Part shown: piece by piece, positions 1 to 8,456 of the stretch
Position numbering within the stretch: position 1 is the first letter of the stretch
Layout of the letters: each line of letters begins with the position of its first letter
From: an uncultured Saprospiraceae bacterium
GTDB lineage: Bacteria > Bacteroidota > Bacteroidia > Chitinophagales > Saprospiraceae
Assembly (NCBI GenBank): GCA_938018185.1
Contig: CALIIW010000128.1
Coordinates: forward strand, 1 to 64,000
Direction of reading: 5' to 3'
DNA: 64,000 nt
Notes under the pieces: generated by a model
The model's database searches: none
Seen by the model: the letters and a program-made list of their open reading frames with translations, nothing else
What the model was told of the DNA's origin: nothing
Translations under genes and position numbers: made by a program

Positions 1-134
1 CCGAATCCTTTTGATCTTCCTGTAAATTTGTCCATGATGATCTTAACAGAATCAACGGCACCGAAAGCTTCAAAAGCGTCTTGCAAACTTGACTCTCTAG
101 TGTCAAAGTTTAATTTTGCAACAAAAATATTCAT
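1..134 (-). CDS. RRM-domain RNA-binding protein, N-terminal part (cut by window start)
   Basis: Translating the minus strand from the ATG at 134 gives 44 codons that run off the window. The start MNIFVAKLNF carries an RNP-2-like strand (IFVAKL) and the end (DKFTGRSKGFG) carries the RNP-1 core (R-S-K-G-F-G), with the expected spacing for one RRM fold. Small single-RRM proteins of this kind in bacteria are cytoplasmic single-stranded RNA binders, often induced by cold. The C-terminus is missing, so total length and any Gly-rich tail are unknown. The family is clear; a cold-shock role is inference from relatives. Confidence 0.9.
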   Translation of the reverse strand, partial: MNIFVAKLNFDTRESSLQDAFEAFGAVDSVKIIMDKFTGRSKGF

Positions 135-151
135 AAATAAAAAATTAAATC

Positions 152-169
152 TCTCGCTCTTAGGCGAGA
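152..169 (-). promoter_or_regulatory. Short perfect hairpin in the 5' leader of the RRM gene
   Basis: TCTCGC and GCGAGA form a 6-bp perfect stem with a 6-nt loop, ending 17 nt upstream of the RRM start codon. No T-run follows, so it does not look like a terminator. Its place in the likely 5' UTR of an RNA-binding-protein gene suggests an autoregulatory or temperature-sensitive structure, but this is inference only. The rest of 170-413 is AT-rich; I see nothing in it I would call a gene. Confidence 0.35.
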
Positions 170-413
170 ATAGTAAAAAAATACACCGCGTTTTAAGACG
201 GCAAAAAATAAAATGAGAAAACTAAGGAAGGTAAAAAACCAAAAAGGTGAGTATTATCCTGAGAACTTAATTAAATCACTGCAAGTTTACATTAAAAATG
301 TGACTTATGCTTCTTTTGACGCAAGAATAATTTAAAGTAACCTATATATGTAACTTACTTATGCATAAAAACTCAAATATTAAGTTAAATTGTGCCGTTT
401 GAGCGAAAATCCG

Positions 414-671
414 CTATTCCTCTTCACCATTATCCTCCTCTTCATCCAATCGCTCCACTAATGAAAGCACCCAATTAATAACCTTTATACTGAGGAACTT
501 GGCTATACCTGCCTTCTTCTGAGCTGTTTTTAAAATCTTGATATTTTTATATCCTATGCTCCTAGCTTCTGCCTCATCAATATATTCTTGCCAATCTTCT
601 GGTGTATACATATTGAATTGCCCCCGCATTATATCTTGGTCTGTTGGATCCTGTAAGTCGTATTCCGGCAT
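414..671 (-). CDS. Hypothetical 85-aa protein with acidic C-terminus
   Basis: I do not recognise this protein. It has no signal peptide and no clear membrane segment. A mixed charged body (YIDEAEARSIGYKNI) is followed by a short hydrophobic stretch (VINWVLSLV) and a very acidic tail (LDEEEDNGEEE). It starts 27 bp after the stop of the DPP-IV-like peptidase gene on the same strand, so it is probably co-transcribed as the last gene of that unit. The start ATG begins MPEYDLQDP. Base composition matches its neighbours. Function cannot be inferred. Confidence 0.6.
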   Translation of the reverse strand: MPEYDLQDPTDQDIMRGQFNMYTPEDWQEYIDEAEARSIGYKNIKILKTAQKKAGIAKFLSIKVINWVLSLVERLDEEEDNGEEE

Positions 672-698
672 TTTTTTTCTTTATCTATTTTAAACCAA

Positions 699-2945
699 TT
701 AAAACTCAATATCCCAAATTGGTTCTACATTCAAAAGATGTTCAACAAAATAATTCCATCTCTTTTTCCTAAAGTAATCTCGATAGGCTCCTTGATATCC
801 ATGTCTTTGACTAGGAATAATAAGTAAGTCAAATTGCTTATCCGCTTTGATTAATGCTTCAGATAATTTAAAAGTTGATGAAGCATTAACATTGTCATCT
901 AATGCACCGTGAACTAATAGAAGCTTTCCCTTGAGCTCTTTTGCCATGGTAACATTTGAGACTTCATGATAAGTAGAATCAATTGGCCACCCCATATACA
1001 TTTCTGGCCACCAAGCTTTTTCCATTCTAAAATCATGATCTGCAGAACTGGCCACTGCCACCTTATAGGTATCTGGGAAGGCCAACATCGCATGAGCGGC
1101 ATCATAGCCACCAGCTGAATGTCCGAATATGCCAACCCTATTTCCATCTATCCATTTGTACTTACTAGCCAAATACTCAATTGCTAATACATGGTCTTCC
1201 AAATTATTGCCCATGTTCTTATAACTATGTGCTCTAAAAGCCAAAGACCTTTGTGCTGTCCCTAAACCATCTACTTTAATTAAAATAAAACCTAACTCTG
1301 CCAGACTCTGTAAATCAAAAGCACGGTTAAAACTTTTTGGAAAAACAGAAGTATGTGGTCCAGTATAAGTAGCATCAATGATTGGATAACTTTTAGCAGG
1401 ATCAAAATTAGTGGGCTTCCAAATGGCGCCATAAATTTTTGTCTTTTTATCTTTTCCAATTAAAGAAAATGTTTCTGGATATTGCCAACCTGAAGAAATT
1501 TTAGTGCTAGCATCTGCTTTTGTCAAATCCAATACCTTCTGTCCTGTTTTACTTTTACAAAGGATTGTTTTCGTAGGACTTGAAATTGAAGAAACATTAT
1601 CCACATAATACTTCCCATCAGGTGAAAAACTAACTTCATGATTTAGATTATCTGATGTTAAAGAGCTCACTTGTCCCTTGAAGTTTACTTTATATAATTG
1701 TTTGAGATATGGATTGATGCTTTTGTTTTTTCCAGAAGCAAGAAAAAATATTTCTTCTCTTTTTTCGTCAACATATACTATCTCTTGTACAAAGTAATTC
1801 CCCTTACTTAGTGGCTCTATCTTTTTTGTCTCTAAGTCTAACAAATATATTTGTCGCCAGCCAGAGCGTTCAGAAATAAATACAAACATTTTTTTTTCTG
1901 GCAAAGGCCAATAAACAAAATTGTCAATTCCAATATTCGAGACTTCTTCAAACAGAATTTCTTTTGTGGCCTCCTTGAGATTAATTTTATAAAAGGTTTC
2001 TTTCAAAAAACCTCTTTCTTTTTGTCGATAAATTAATTCATCTTCTTTTGGCCCCCATATAAATGTAGCAGCAGAAAAATGTGCATTTCTTCCAAGATCG
2101 ATTGGCACTTTTTTCTTTTCTTCAACATCAAAGACCATAGGCTCATAATAGACAATATTCGTATCACCGGGTGATGCTCTATAATAAGAAAGTAGCGCTG
2201 GTTTAAACAAGCTGTCTTGACTATAATCAAGCATGTACATTTTTTCGGCTTTACTAATGTCGGTTAGTCTGGAGTAAATGTATTTGGAATCAGGAGACCA
2301 ACTTATATTAAAGCGTTCTGGTCTATCTGAATTCTCCCCATACATTTTATCAAACCATCCATAATAGGAGCCATGGGTTCTATCTTTTGTTCCGTCAAAA
2401 GTTAGTTGATATTCTTTTTGAGTTTTCGTTGAACGTAAATAAAGATTATATGCCTCAACATATGCCACCCAGTTTCCATCTGGTGATTCTGTATCTATAA
2501 TTGGAATTGATTCTTCTTGAACAATCTTATTTAAGGTTTTTGTTGTTTTGTCCCAAGAATATTCTAGTCCTTGGTGTGTGAAGAAAATCTTCTTATTTTT
2601 ATTTTCAATTTGGCTTAATTCTAAATTTGATGCAAGGACTTCTTTTTCACTTTCTTTAGAAAGGGCTACTGCCAATTTATCATGATCAAACATTGTTTTG
2701 ATCTTTGGAGAATCAAAATGAAGTGACTTATAAGTTCCTCCATCAATGTTATGATCTACAAAATATAAGCCTGTACTATCAGCAAACCAATTCACTGAAG
2801 TATGCAAATTGTAAACAGATTTATTAGCTAAATTCTTGGGTACATAAGAAAGTGCTCTTTCATAATCCGTCTTATTCAGTTCTTGTCCCTTAAGATTGCC
2901 AAGAAAAAAAGAACATACAATTAAAAGCTTGATCAGTTTCATCAT
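699..2945 (-). CDS. S9B prolyl oligopeptidase-family peptidase (dipeptidyl peptidase IV-like)
   Basis: A 748-residue exported serine peptidase expected to remove N-terminal X-Pro (or X-Ala) dipeptides from peptides outside the cytoplasm. A signal peptide (MMKLIKLLIVCSFFLGNLKG) is followed by a DPPIV N-terminal beta-propeller (about residues 90-440; repeated blocks such as ISWSPDSKYIYSRL) and an alpha/beta-hydrolase domain (about 530-745). The catalytic triad is visible: nucleophile Ser near 610 in GHSAGGYDA, Asp near 683 in GALDDNVN, His near 715 in SQRHGYQG. The nucleophile elbow reads GHSAGG rather than the GWSYGG of classical DPP-IV, so substrate range may differ. Length is normal for the family. 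It probably forms a transcription unit with the small gene downstream. Confidence 0.93.
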   Translation of the reverse strand: MMKLIKLLIVCSFFLGNLKGQELNKTDYERALSYVPKNLANKSVYNLHTSVNWFADSTGLYFVDHNIDGGTYKSLHFDSPKIKTMFDHDKLAVALSKESEKEVLASNLELSQIENKNKKIFFTHQGLEYSWDKTTKTLNKIVQEESIPIIDTESPDGNWVAYVEAYNLYLRSTKTQKEYQLTFDGTKDRTHGSYYGWFDKMYGENSDRPERFNISWSPDSKYIYSRLTDISKAEKMYMLDYSQDSLFKPALLSYYRASPGDTNIVYYEPMVFDVEEKKKVPIDLGRNAHFSAATFIWGPKEDELIYRQKERGFLKETFYKINLKEATKEILFEEVSNIGIDNFVYWPLPEKKMFVFISERSGWRQIYLLDLETKKIEPLSKGNYFVQEIVYVDEKREEIFFLASGKNKSINPYLKQLYKVNFKGQVSSLTSDNLNHEVSFSPDGKYYVDNVSSISSPTKTILCKSKTGQKVLDLTKADASTKISSGWQYPETFSLIGKDKKTKIYGAIWKPTNFDPAKSYPIIDATYTGPHTSVFPKSFNRAFDLQSLAELGFILIKVDGLGTAQRSLAFRAHSYKNMGNNLEDHVLAIEYLASKYKWIDGNRVGIFGHSAGGYDAAHAMLAFPDTYKVAVASSADHDFRMEKAWWPEMYMGWPIDSTYHEVSNVTMAKELKGKLLLVHGALDDNVNASSTFKLSEALIKADKQFDLLIIPSQRHGYQGAYRDYFRKKRWNYFVEHLLNVEPIWDIEF

Positions 2946-3056
2946 TTATAGATTGATTTATATCCCAAGATATTAAATATCCTTAAGCCATAAGAAAGGA
3001 AGCCTTGGCTTAACTTTTCATTTAAGTTTGAAAAGAGCTAATGGAATTAACTAAAA

Positions 3057-3794
3057 CTAGGCTTTTAGTTTAGAGAGTAGCTCATCCTTTTTATCTCTTG
3101 ACACAGGAACTGTCGCACCATCTTCCATGATGAGTTCCCCTCCTCTGCCTCTAATGTATTTTTGCACACAATCTAAGTTCACTAAATGAGATTGAAAGAC
3201 ACGCATGAAGTCATGATCCTCTAATAGCATTTCATATTCTTTTAGAGTTTGACTCACTACTATTTTATTACCACCTCTTAGATAGAATGTTGTATAATTT
3301 TTCTGTCCTTCACATCTAATAATTTCTTTAATCTCTATGATATCAAAACCTCCAAAGTTAGGTAAAGTCAATTTTGTATTTCTTCCCTGTTTATGAGATG
3401 TCTTAAGTTCTTTGATTCTACTTTCATTATTATATAATTTAGAAGCTCTTATTCGTTCTACGCATTTTCGCAATTCTTGAAGATCAACAGGCTTTAATAA
3501 ATAATCAAATGCGGAATACTTAAATGCCTTAATCGCATACTGATTAAAAGCTGTAACAAATACTAAATGAAAATTAAACTCCTCTATCTCATCTAATAAA
3601 TCAAAACCAGTTCCATCCTCCATATTAATATCTAAAAAAACAACGGCTGGTTTCAGCGCAGCTATTTGTTCCAATCCTGATTTCACTCCAGTGGCATGGC
3701 CAATAACTTCTACATTTTTTACAAATTTTTGGAGCAAAACTTCTAGTGCAGCTCTTGCATCCTTCTCATCATCTATAATTAGTACTTTCAGCAT
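3057..3794 (-). CDS. LytTR-family response regulator
   Basis: A 245-residue cytoplasmic regulator. The receiver domain (residues 1-120) has the acidic pair DD at 8-9, phosphoacceptor Asp55 in VVFLDINMEDG, and the conserved Lys in LLKPVD. A LytTR DNA-binding domain covers about 145-245 (IIRCEGQKNYTTFYLRGG, FMRVFQSHLVNLDCV). The gene begins 45 bp after the stop of the histidine kinase on the same strand, so the two form a classic LytS/LytR-type pair. Targets are unknown; the divergent outer-membrane/S41 protease operon across the 6 kb intergenic region is a natural candidate. The family assignment is secure; the phosphate source and target are inference. Confidence 0.95.
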   Translation of the reverse strand: MLKVLIIDDEKDARAALEVLLQKFVKNVEVIGHATGVKSGLEQIAALKPAVVFLDINMEDGTGFDLLDEIEEFNFHLVFVTAFNQYAIKAFKYSAFDYLLKPVDLQELRKCVERIRASKLYNNESRIKELKTSHKQGRNTKLTLPNFGGFDIIEIKEIIRCEGQKNYTTFYLRGGNKIVVSQTLKEYEMLLEDHDFMRVFQSHLVNLDCVQKYIRGRGGELIMEDGATVPVSRDKKDELLSKLKA

Positions 3795-3839
3795 TTGTAT
3801 TTATTTGAGCTTTTAAATTTATAACAATGATTTAATTAA

Positions 3840-5939
3840 TTAAATCGCCAACAAGACTTTTGTTCCGATTTTGTTATCACCATCAAGAATATCAAGTTTC
3901 AAATTCTTGTTGTACTTTAAATTTAGCAACTGTACTCTTTGAACAACCAAATTAGTACCCATTGATTTTTTCTTCTTTTGATCTTTAGATTTTCTACTAA
4001 GAGAAAAGGCTCGTCCTACCCCGTTGTCTTCCAAACTTATTTTTAATTGACTATTTATCTTACTTACATTCAACTCTATTAGTCCTCTTTCTTCTTTTGG
4101 AATAATGCCATGCCAGATAGAATTTTCTATAAATATTTGCAAGATCATAGATGGAATTTCCTCATTATAAATATCGACTCCTTCTCCAATATTAATTGCG
4201 TAATCAAATTTATTATTGGTTCTTACCTTTTCTAGTTCTAGGTAGTTGACTAACATTTCAATTTCCTCGTTTAGTGGGACAAAAGCTTTTTCGGAATTCT
4301 CTAACACCTGTCTCATTAGGTTAGAAAATTTATTAAAAAGATGAATGGTCTTTTCTTTATCATCAAGTAAAAAAGAAGACTGTATGGAGGCTAGGGTGTT
4401 AAATATAAAATGCGGATTGATTTGAATTCGCAATAAATTTTGTTTTACTTCAGCAAGTTCTTTTTCAATGCTCAACTTTCTATTTCTAGAATAAAAATAA
4501 GAGACAATTCCTAGAAAGATAAGGCTACCTAGCAAGCCTAAAATGATATTCCTTCTTTGCGTAATTTTTGCGCCAAGCAAAGATTTTTCTGATTCAAGTT
4601 GTTGAATTTCAAATTTACTTTGCTCAATCTCTTTCTTTGATTCCTCGGCTAAGATCAAACCGATTCTATTCATACTTACTAAGGTATCTAATAATATTTC
4701 CTTTTCTCTAACTGCGTAATAAGCTTGTTTATAGCTTCCTGATTTTTCAAATATGCTAGCACGTAATTCTTTTAATTCTAATTCCGTCCGCATATCCTCC
4801 ACTTCCATTAGAAGTGCTTTTTTTATTTCAAGAAGAGCTTCTTCATATTTCTTTTCATTAGAATAATACAAGGCTCTTCCCAATAAGATATCAGGCAAGA
4901 TACTGGCCAATTCATCACTCACACATTCGTTCTCTGCAAAAGTATATAATTTGCGAGCGCGTTCCTTATCACCTTTTACCCAGTTAATCTTTGCCCTTAA
5001 AATTGTTGCTTGGCAATGTAGTTTTATTGGTTTAAACACTTCATCTTTCTCTGAGAATTTAGCCAAGGATTCATCAGCCTGAATAAACTTGCCTAGGTAA
5101 TATTCAGCTTTTGACTTATCCAATAAACTGTAAGGGGTAAAACGATCCATCTCAATTTCTTGAGCTAGTTGTAAACTTTCATCGGAATATTTTATAGCTT
5201 CCTTAAATTGACCAAGAACCATATAGAGTTCAGACATCTTTGAAGCATAGACAACCGCATCTTGTTTGTAATTATTTTCTTTAGCAAACAAATAGGCTTT
5301 ATTATATAATTCTGCAGCCTTTGGAAAGAATTGCATTGCAAAATAAATGTTACCCAAACTTGCTTTAGCTTGCATCTCATTCTTAGCATCGCCAAATTTT
5401 TGAGCTATGGTTGCACATTCTTCCGCTGCATCAATTGCTTCGTCATATTTCTTGAGTAGTCTTAAATTATTTGAATAATTCTGTAGAATTTTTCTTTTGG
5501 CCGAAAGATCCCTTTTTGTGTCAACCATTTTTAAGGCCTCTTCAAACAACAATTTTGCTTTCTTATACTCAATAGTTTCCAGATAAAATTTGCCTTTTGC
5601 ATTTAAATATTCCCACATCCGACTTTTTGCGGAGCTATCAATATTCTTTTTAGCTTTTTCCAAATGAAAATAAACCCCATCTCTAGCTCCAACTTGTAAG
5701 GATAGATCTTGGATTTCAAAAAGATAGTCTATTAAGGTCTTAGGGAAAGATTTTAATTCATCTCGACTGAGATCCTCCTTTAATTGTTTTAAACATTTTT
5801 TAAATCCAATTTTTTCTTTATTTGCCAATATATTATTTAGTCGTTCAATAAAGTAAGTCTCCTCTTGAACGACATACTGAGCCTTAGCATTAAAATTAAT
5901 ACTAAGCAGGAAAAATAAAATTATAAATATCTTTTTCAT
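3840..5939 (-). CDS. TPR sensor histidine kinase, LytS/His_kinase (PF06580) type
   Basis: About 699 residues from the preferred start. I use the ATG at 5939 (MKKIFIILFFLLSIN...AKAQ, a clean signal peptide) instead of the in-frame ATG at 5957, which would put six extra residues before it. The exported N-terminal half is helical with TPR-like repeats (about 60-400), then a coiled coil, one membrane helix (ILGLLGSLIFLGIVSYFY, about 462-482) and a cytoplasmic kinase core. The phosphoacceptor His is near 510 in QINPHFIFNTLASIQ; the ATP-binding lid has ENSIWHG and DNGVG. It should phosphorylate the LytTR regulator encoded immediately downstream. The periplasmic TPR part suggests that it senses a protein or peptide ligand, which is inference. 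Confidence 0.95.
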   Translation of the reverse strand: MKKIFIILFFLLSINFNAKAQYVVQEETYFIERLNNILANKEKIGFKKCLKQLKEDLSRDELKSFPKTLIDYLFEIQDLSLQVGARDGVYFHLEKAKKNIDSSAKSRMWEYLNAKGKFYLETIEYKKAKLLFEEALKMVDTKRDLSAKRKILQNYSNNLRLLKKYDEAIDAAEECATIAQKFGDAKNEMQAKASLGNIYFAMQFFPKAAELYNKAYLFAKENNYKQDAVVYASKMSELYMVLGQFKEAIKYSDESLQLAQEIEMDRFTPYSLLDKSKAEYYLGKFIQADESLAKFSEKDEVFKPIKLHCQATILRAKINWVKGDKERARKLYTFAENECVSDELASILPDILLGRALYYSNEKKYEEALLEIKKALLMEVEDMRTELELKELRASIFEKSGSYKQAYYAVREKEILLDTLVSMNRIGLILAEESKKEIEQSKFEIQQLESEKSLLGAKITQRRNIILGLLGSLIFLGIVSYFYSRNRKLSIEKELAEVKQNLLRIQINPHFIFNTLASIQSSFLLDDKEKTIHLFNKFSNLMRQVLENSEKAFVPLNEEIEMLVNYLELEKVRTNNKFDYAINIGEGVDIYNEEIPSMILQIFIENSIWHGIIPKEERGLIELNVSKINSQLKISLEDNGVGRAFSLSRKSKDQKKKKSMGTNLVVQRVQLLNLKYNKNLKLDILDGDNKIGTKVLLAI

Positions 5940-5973
5940 TACTAATGTAATATGCATCTTTTGTTGTTTTAAA

Positions 5974-5981
5974 CAAAGATA
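5974..5981 (-). promoter_or_regulatory. Candidate promoter -7 element (TATCTTTG) for the kinase/regulator operon
   Basis: TATCTTTG on the minus strand fits the Bacteroidota TAnnTTTG -7 consensus exactly. A transcription start a few bases further would leave about 30 nt before the ATG at 5939. I see no good -33 TTG at the usual 19-20 bp; that place is near the first copy of a repeated GCCAGATTATTC motif, so activator dependence is possible. Confidence 0.5.
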
Positions 5982-6003
5982 AAGGCCTTGACTTTAACGG
6001 CCT

Positions 6004-6190
6004 GCCAGATTATTCGATGGAACAACCACATTATTCATTCAATAAAAACAACAACTTAGACCTAGGCCAAAAGGCATATTTCATTGACCTTTCCAAGCAT
6101 AAAAATTAAAATAAACCTTGGCTGAGCATCCTTTTATTTGAATTCAGTCTATTCCTTGCCATGTTATTCATTAGGTCCGCCAGATTATTC
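6004..6190. promoter_or_regulatory. Repeated motifs in the divergent 5958-6266 intergenic region
   Basis: GCCAGATTATTC occurs exactly at 6004-6015 and 6179-6190, same orientation. TTATTCATT occurs at 6031-6039 and 6164-6172. The two kinds of motif lie close together at each end, in opposite order. The region separates the LytS/LytR-type operon from the divergent barrel/S41 operon, so these are candidate regulator sites for both promoters. They do not obviously match the published LytTR consensus. Nothing else, and no gene, is visible in this 309-bp gap. Confidence 0.35.
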
Positions 6191-6266
6191 AAAGGGACTT
6201 TTTAAGAATACAAATGCCTGTATAATTGCATTGTAATTAATATTTAAATCATCAAATATTTAAAAT

Positions 6267-7064
6267 ATGAAAAAGTATATCATTTTAATTTCAAGTCTAC
6301 TATTAAGCATTTTGGCTTCTGGACAAACCAATTCCTTAATAGAAATCGGATCTTCTAAAACATACAATCATCAGATTGGATTATCTATTGGATCTAATAC
6401 TGGTATTATGAAAGACACAAATTTTTCGCCCTTACATTATAAGGAAAGAGGTATTTTGTACAAATTGTCTTATGAAAATAGCAAGTCATCCTCAAAAAAC
6501 ATTTTCTTTTCGAATTTAGCATTTTCAAACGGTTCATTAAAAACAAACGCCTCTGACTCTCTCGAATCAATATATATCTACGGAGATATCGAATTAGGAT
6601 ATCTAAGAAAATTCTATACAAAAAATAAAAAAATTGATTTTGCACTTGGCGCTAAATATCATTTGGATTTTAGCGAGGCAATATTTAATAATGTCTATGA
6701 ATCCTTTACATTCAATATAACGCACAGATTAGATTTAAGTGCAAGATTAAACTATCAAATTAATGAGAAGCACAACCTAACTGCAAATCTGTCTGCTCCA
6801 ATTGTTTCTCTACTTGTTAGACCACCTTTCAGCGGTTACGATGATGAGCTAAATGAAAATACAGAGAAACCATTGGCACTAATTACAAATGGAAATTTTG
6901 TTTCAGGGTTAAAACACAGAGCTATCAAATTTGATCTGATTCATAGATATGAATTGAACAATAAATTAAGCACAATGGTACAATATGAATTCAACACACA
7001 AAGCAATAAAGAATACAAGCAATTTCAAAACCAGATCACTGTAGGTCTAAACTATAAATTTTAA
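6267..7064 (+). CDS. Putative outer-membrane beta-barrel protein
   Basis: 265 residues with a signal peptide (MKKYIILISSLLLSILASGQ). The mature part alternates hydrophobic and polar residues in strand-like runs (KLSYENSKSSSKNIFFSNLA, LDLSARLNYQIN, MVQYEFNT) and ends in Phe (VGLNYKF), as outer-membrane barrels do. I do not recognise a named family. It lies 4 bp upstream of the S41 peptidase lipoprotein gene, so the two are almost certainly one operon, divergent from the LytS/LytR-type pair. A barrel is inferred from composition and the C-terminal aromatic residue; it could instead be a periplasmic beta protein. Confidence 0.7.
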   Translation: MKKYIILISSLLLSILASGQTNSLIEIGSSKTYNHQIGLSIGSNTGIMKDTNFSPLHYKERGILYKLSYENSKSSSKNIFFSNLAFSNGSLKTNASDSLESIYIYGDIELGYLRKFYTKNKKIDFALGAKYHLDFSEAIFNNVYESFTFNITHRLDLSARLNYQINEKHNLTANLSAPIVSLLVRPPFSGYDDELNENTEKPLALITNGNFVSGLKHRAIKFDLIHRYELNNKLSTMVQYEFNTQSNKEYKQFQNQITVGLNYKF

Positions 7065-7068
7065 TATC

Positions 7069-8118
7069 ATGAGAAATCTAGTTAACACTTTAATAGCAAT
7101 ACTAATTATTACGAGTCTTACTTCTTGCGAAAAAACAATTATTGGAACCGAGGTAGGCAATACACCTAGAGAAAATTTCGAATTATTTTGGAATGACATC
7201 AATGAACATTACGGTCTATTTCAGGTACGAGGACACGACTGGGATAGTATCTACAATCAGTATAATCCACAAGTGACAGGATCAACAACGGAAGATGAAC
7301 TTTGGGACATAATGGTGGCAATGAATGAATATTTAGATGACAGCCATACTTTTATCTATGATAGAGAGAATCAAAAAATAGAAGTTTCTGGTTACGAGTC
7401 AAACATGGCAGCACATGAAGTTTTTGAAGCAAATCCATTTGTTTCAAATTACCTCGAAAATCATAGGTCCTTAGATCCCAATGATTATTTTCAATCTGCA
7501 AAAATCATGGACAAAGAAATAGGTTATCTCTACATAGGTGCCATGGATGGTTGGGATGAGACTTTGATAGACGAAGTAATAAAGGAGCATGAATCAAAAA
7601 AAGCTATCATAGTTGACATCAGAAGTAATACAGGAGGTGATGCAAACTTCTCTAGATTTCTAGCAAGTAGATTTTCAGATGGCGTTCATTTCACGCATAC
7701 TACAGAAGACAAAATTGGTCCTGGTCGAGATGAATTTTCAGAAAAAACGAAATGGTATTCATCAGTTGGAGGACCTAGACAATTCACTAAGCCAATAGTA
7801 GTTATTACAAATAGGGCGACAATTAGTGCGGGAGAAGATTTTCTCACAACAATGAAGTCATTTGGACATGTAAGTCAAGTCGGAGATATAACAGCTGGTG
7901 ATTTTTCAAATACATCCATGCATAGATTTTTGCCTATTGGTTGGGAGTATAGGTACTCTACTCAAAGAACTTTACTGCCAGATGGTTCGTCTCTAGACGG
8001 AATAGGGCATGTTCCAGAAATTTTGGTCAAAAATGAGATGGAGAATGTAATATCTGGAGAAGATAAAGTAATTGAAACTGCATTACAATATTTAACAGAT
8101 AGGTATGGTATAAATTAA
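7069..8118 (+). CDS. S41-family peptidase, lipoprotein
   Basis: 349 residues. A lipobox (SLTSC, Cys20) predicts a lipid-anchored envelope protein. The body matches the S41 tail-specific protease / tricorn-core fold: a substrate-binding VVDIRSNTGGD-like strand-turn (IIVDIRSNTGGDANF) and the nucleophile motif RATISAGEDF, followed by a conserved VGDITAGDFSN turn. I see no PDZ domain, so it is the short type. Such proteins trim or degrade envelope proteins and peptides from C-terminal tails. It is the second gene of a two-gene operon with the barrel protein and is closed by a hairpin terminator about 30 bp downstream. The specific substrate is unknown. Confidence 0.9.
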   Translation: MRNLVNTLIAILIITSLTSCEKTIIGTEVGNTPRENFELFWNDINEHYGLFQVRGHDWDSIYNQYNPQVTGSTTEDELWDIMVAMNEYLDDSHTFIYDRENQKIEVSGYESNMAAHEVFEANPFVSNYLENHRSLDPNDYFQSAKIMDKEIGYLYIGAMDGWDETLIDEVIKEHESKKAIIVDIRSNTGGDANFSRFLASRFSDGVHFTHTTEDKIGPGRDEFSEKTKWYSSVGGPRQFTKPIVVITNRATISAGEDFLTTMKSFGHVSQVGDITAGDFSNTSMHRFLPIGWEYRYSTQRTLLPDGSSLDGIGHVPEILVKNEMENVISGEDKVIETALQYLTDRYGIN

Positions 8119-8150
8119 GTCAAATAAACAGTCAAAAATATTCAATAATT

Positions 8151-8208
8151 GGCAAACGTCATTAAGGCATAAAACGCATGCTTTAAACATACGTTTGCCT
8201 GTTTTTTT
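8151..8208 (+). terminator. Long hairpin terminator after the S41 operon
   Basis: GGCAAACGT at 8151-8159 pairs with ACGTTTGCC at 8191-8199, with a second imperfect inner stem (AAGGCAT / ATGCTTT). It is followed by a run of seven T. Position just past the S41 stop codon supports intrinsic termination. Confidence 0.7.
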
Positions 8209-8456
8209 GTACTAATACATGAAAATATTTGTATTTGATTAAACCAATTTCGAGACTAGCATGCAGTTAATAATAACAAAATTAATTTTGTTGCTAAATT
8301 ATTTATCAGCGAATAATAAGTGACGAAATATCAAACCCTTTTTGGCTTAAAGTTTGAGTCCTATGTCACTATAACCCGTAAAACAGTTCTAAAATTAATT
8401 TCGAAAAAAATATGTATCAAGCTTGGTTTAAATAATTTATTCAAGCATTTGATTTC
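8209..8456. other. Gene-free stretch before the orphan kinase
   Basis: With the terminator, the gap 8119-8456 is 338 bp. Beyond the hairpin it is plain AT-rich sequence with short self-complementary patches (for example ACAAAATTAATTTTGT). It should contain the promoter of the downstream kinase, but I cannot point to a convincing -7/-33 pair. Confidence 0.5.

Noticed and set aside
213-335. 40-codon reading on the plus strand (MRKLRKVKNQKG...)
   Set aside because: No family resemblance, no ribosome-binding or promoter signal and it lies in the leader region of the divergent RRM gene. Chance reading frame in AT-rich DNA is more likely.
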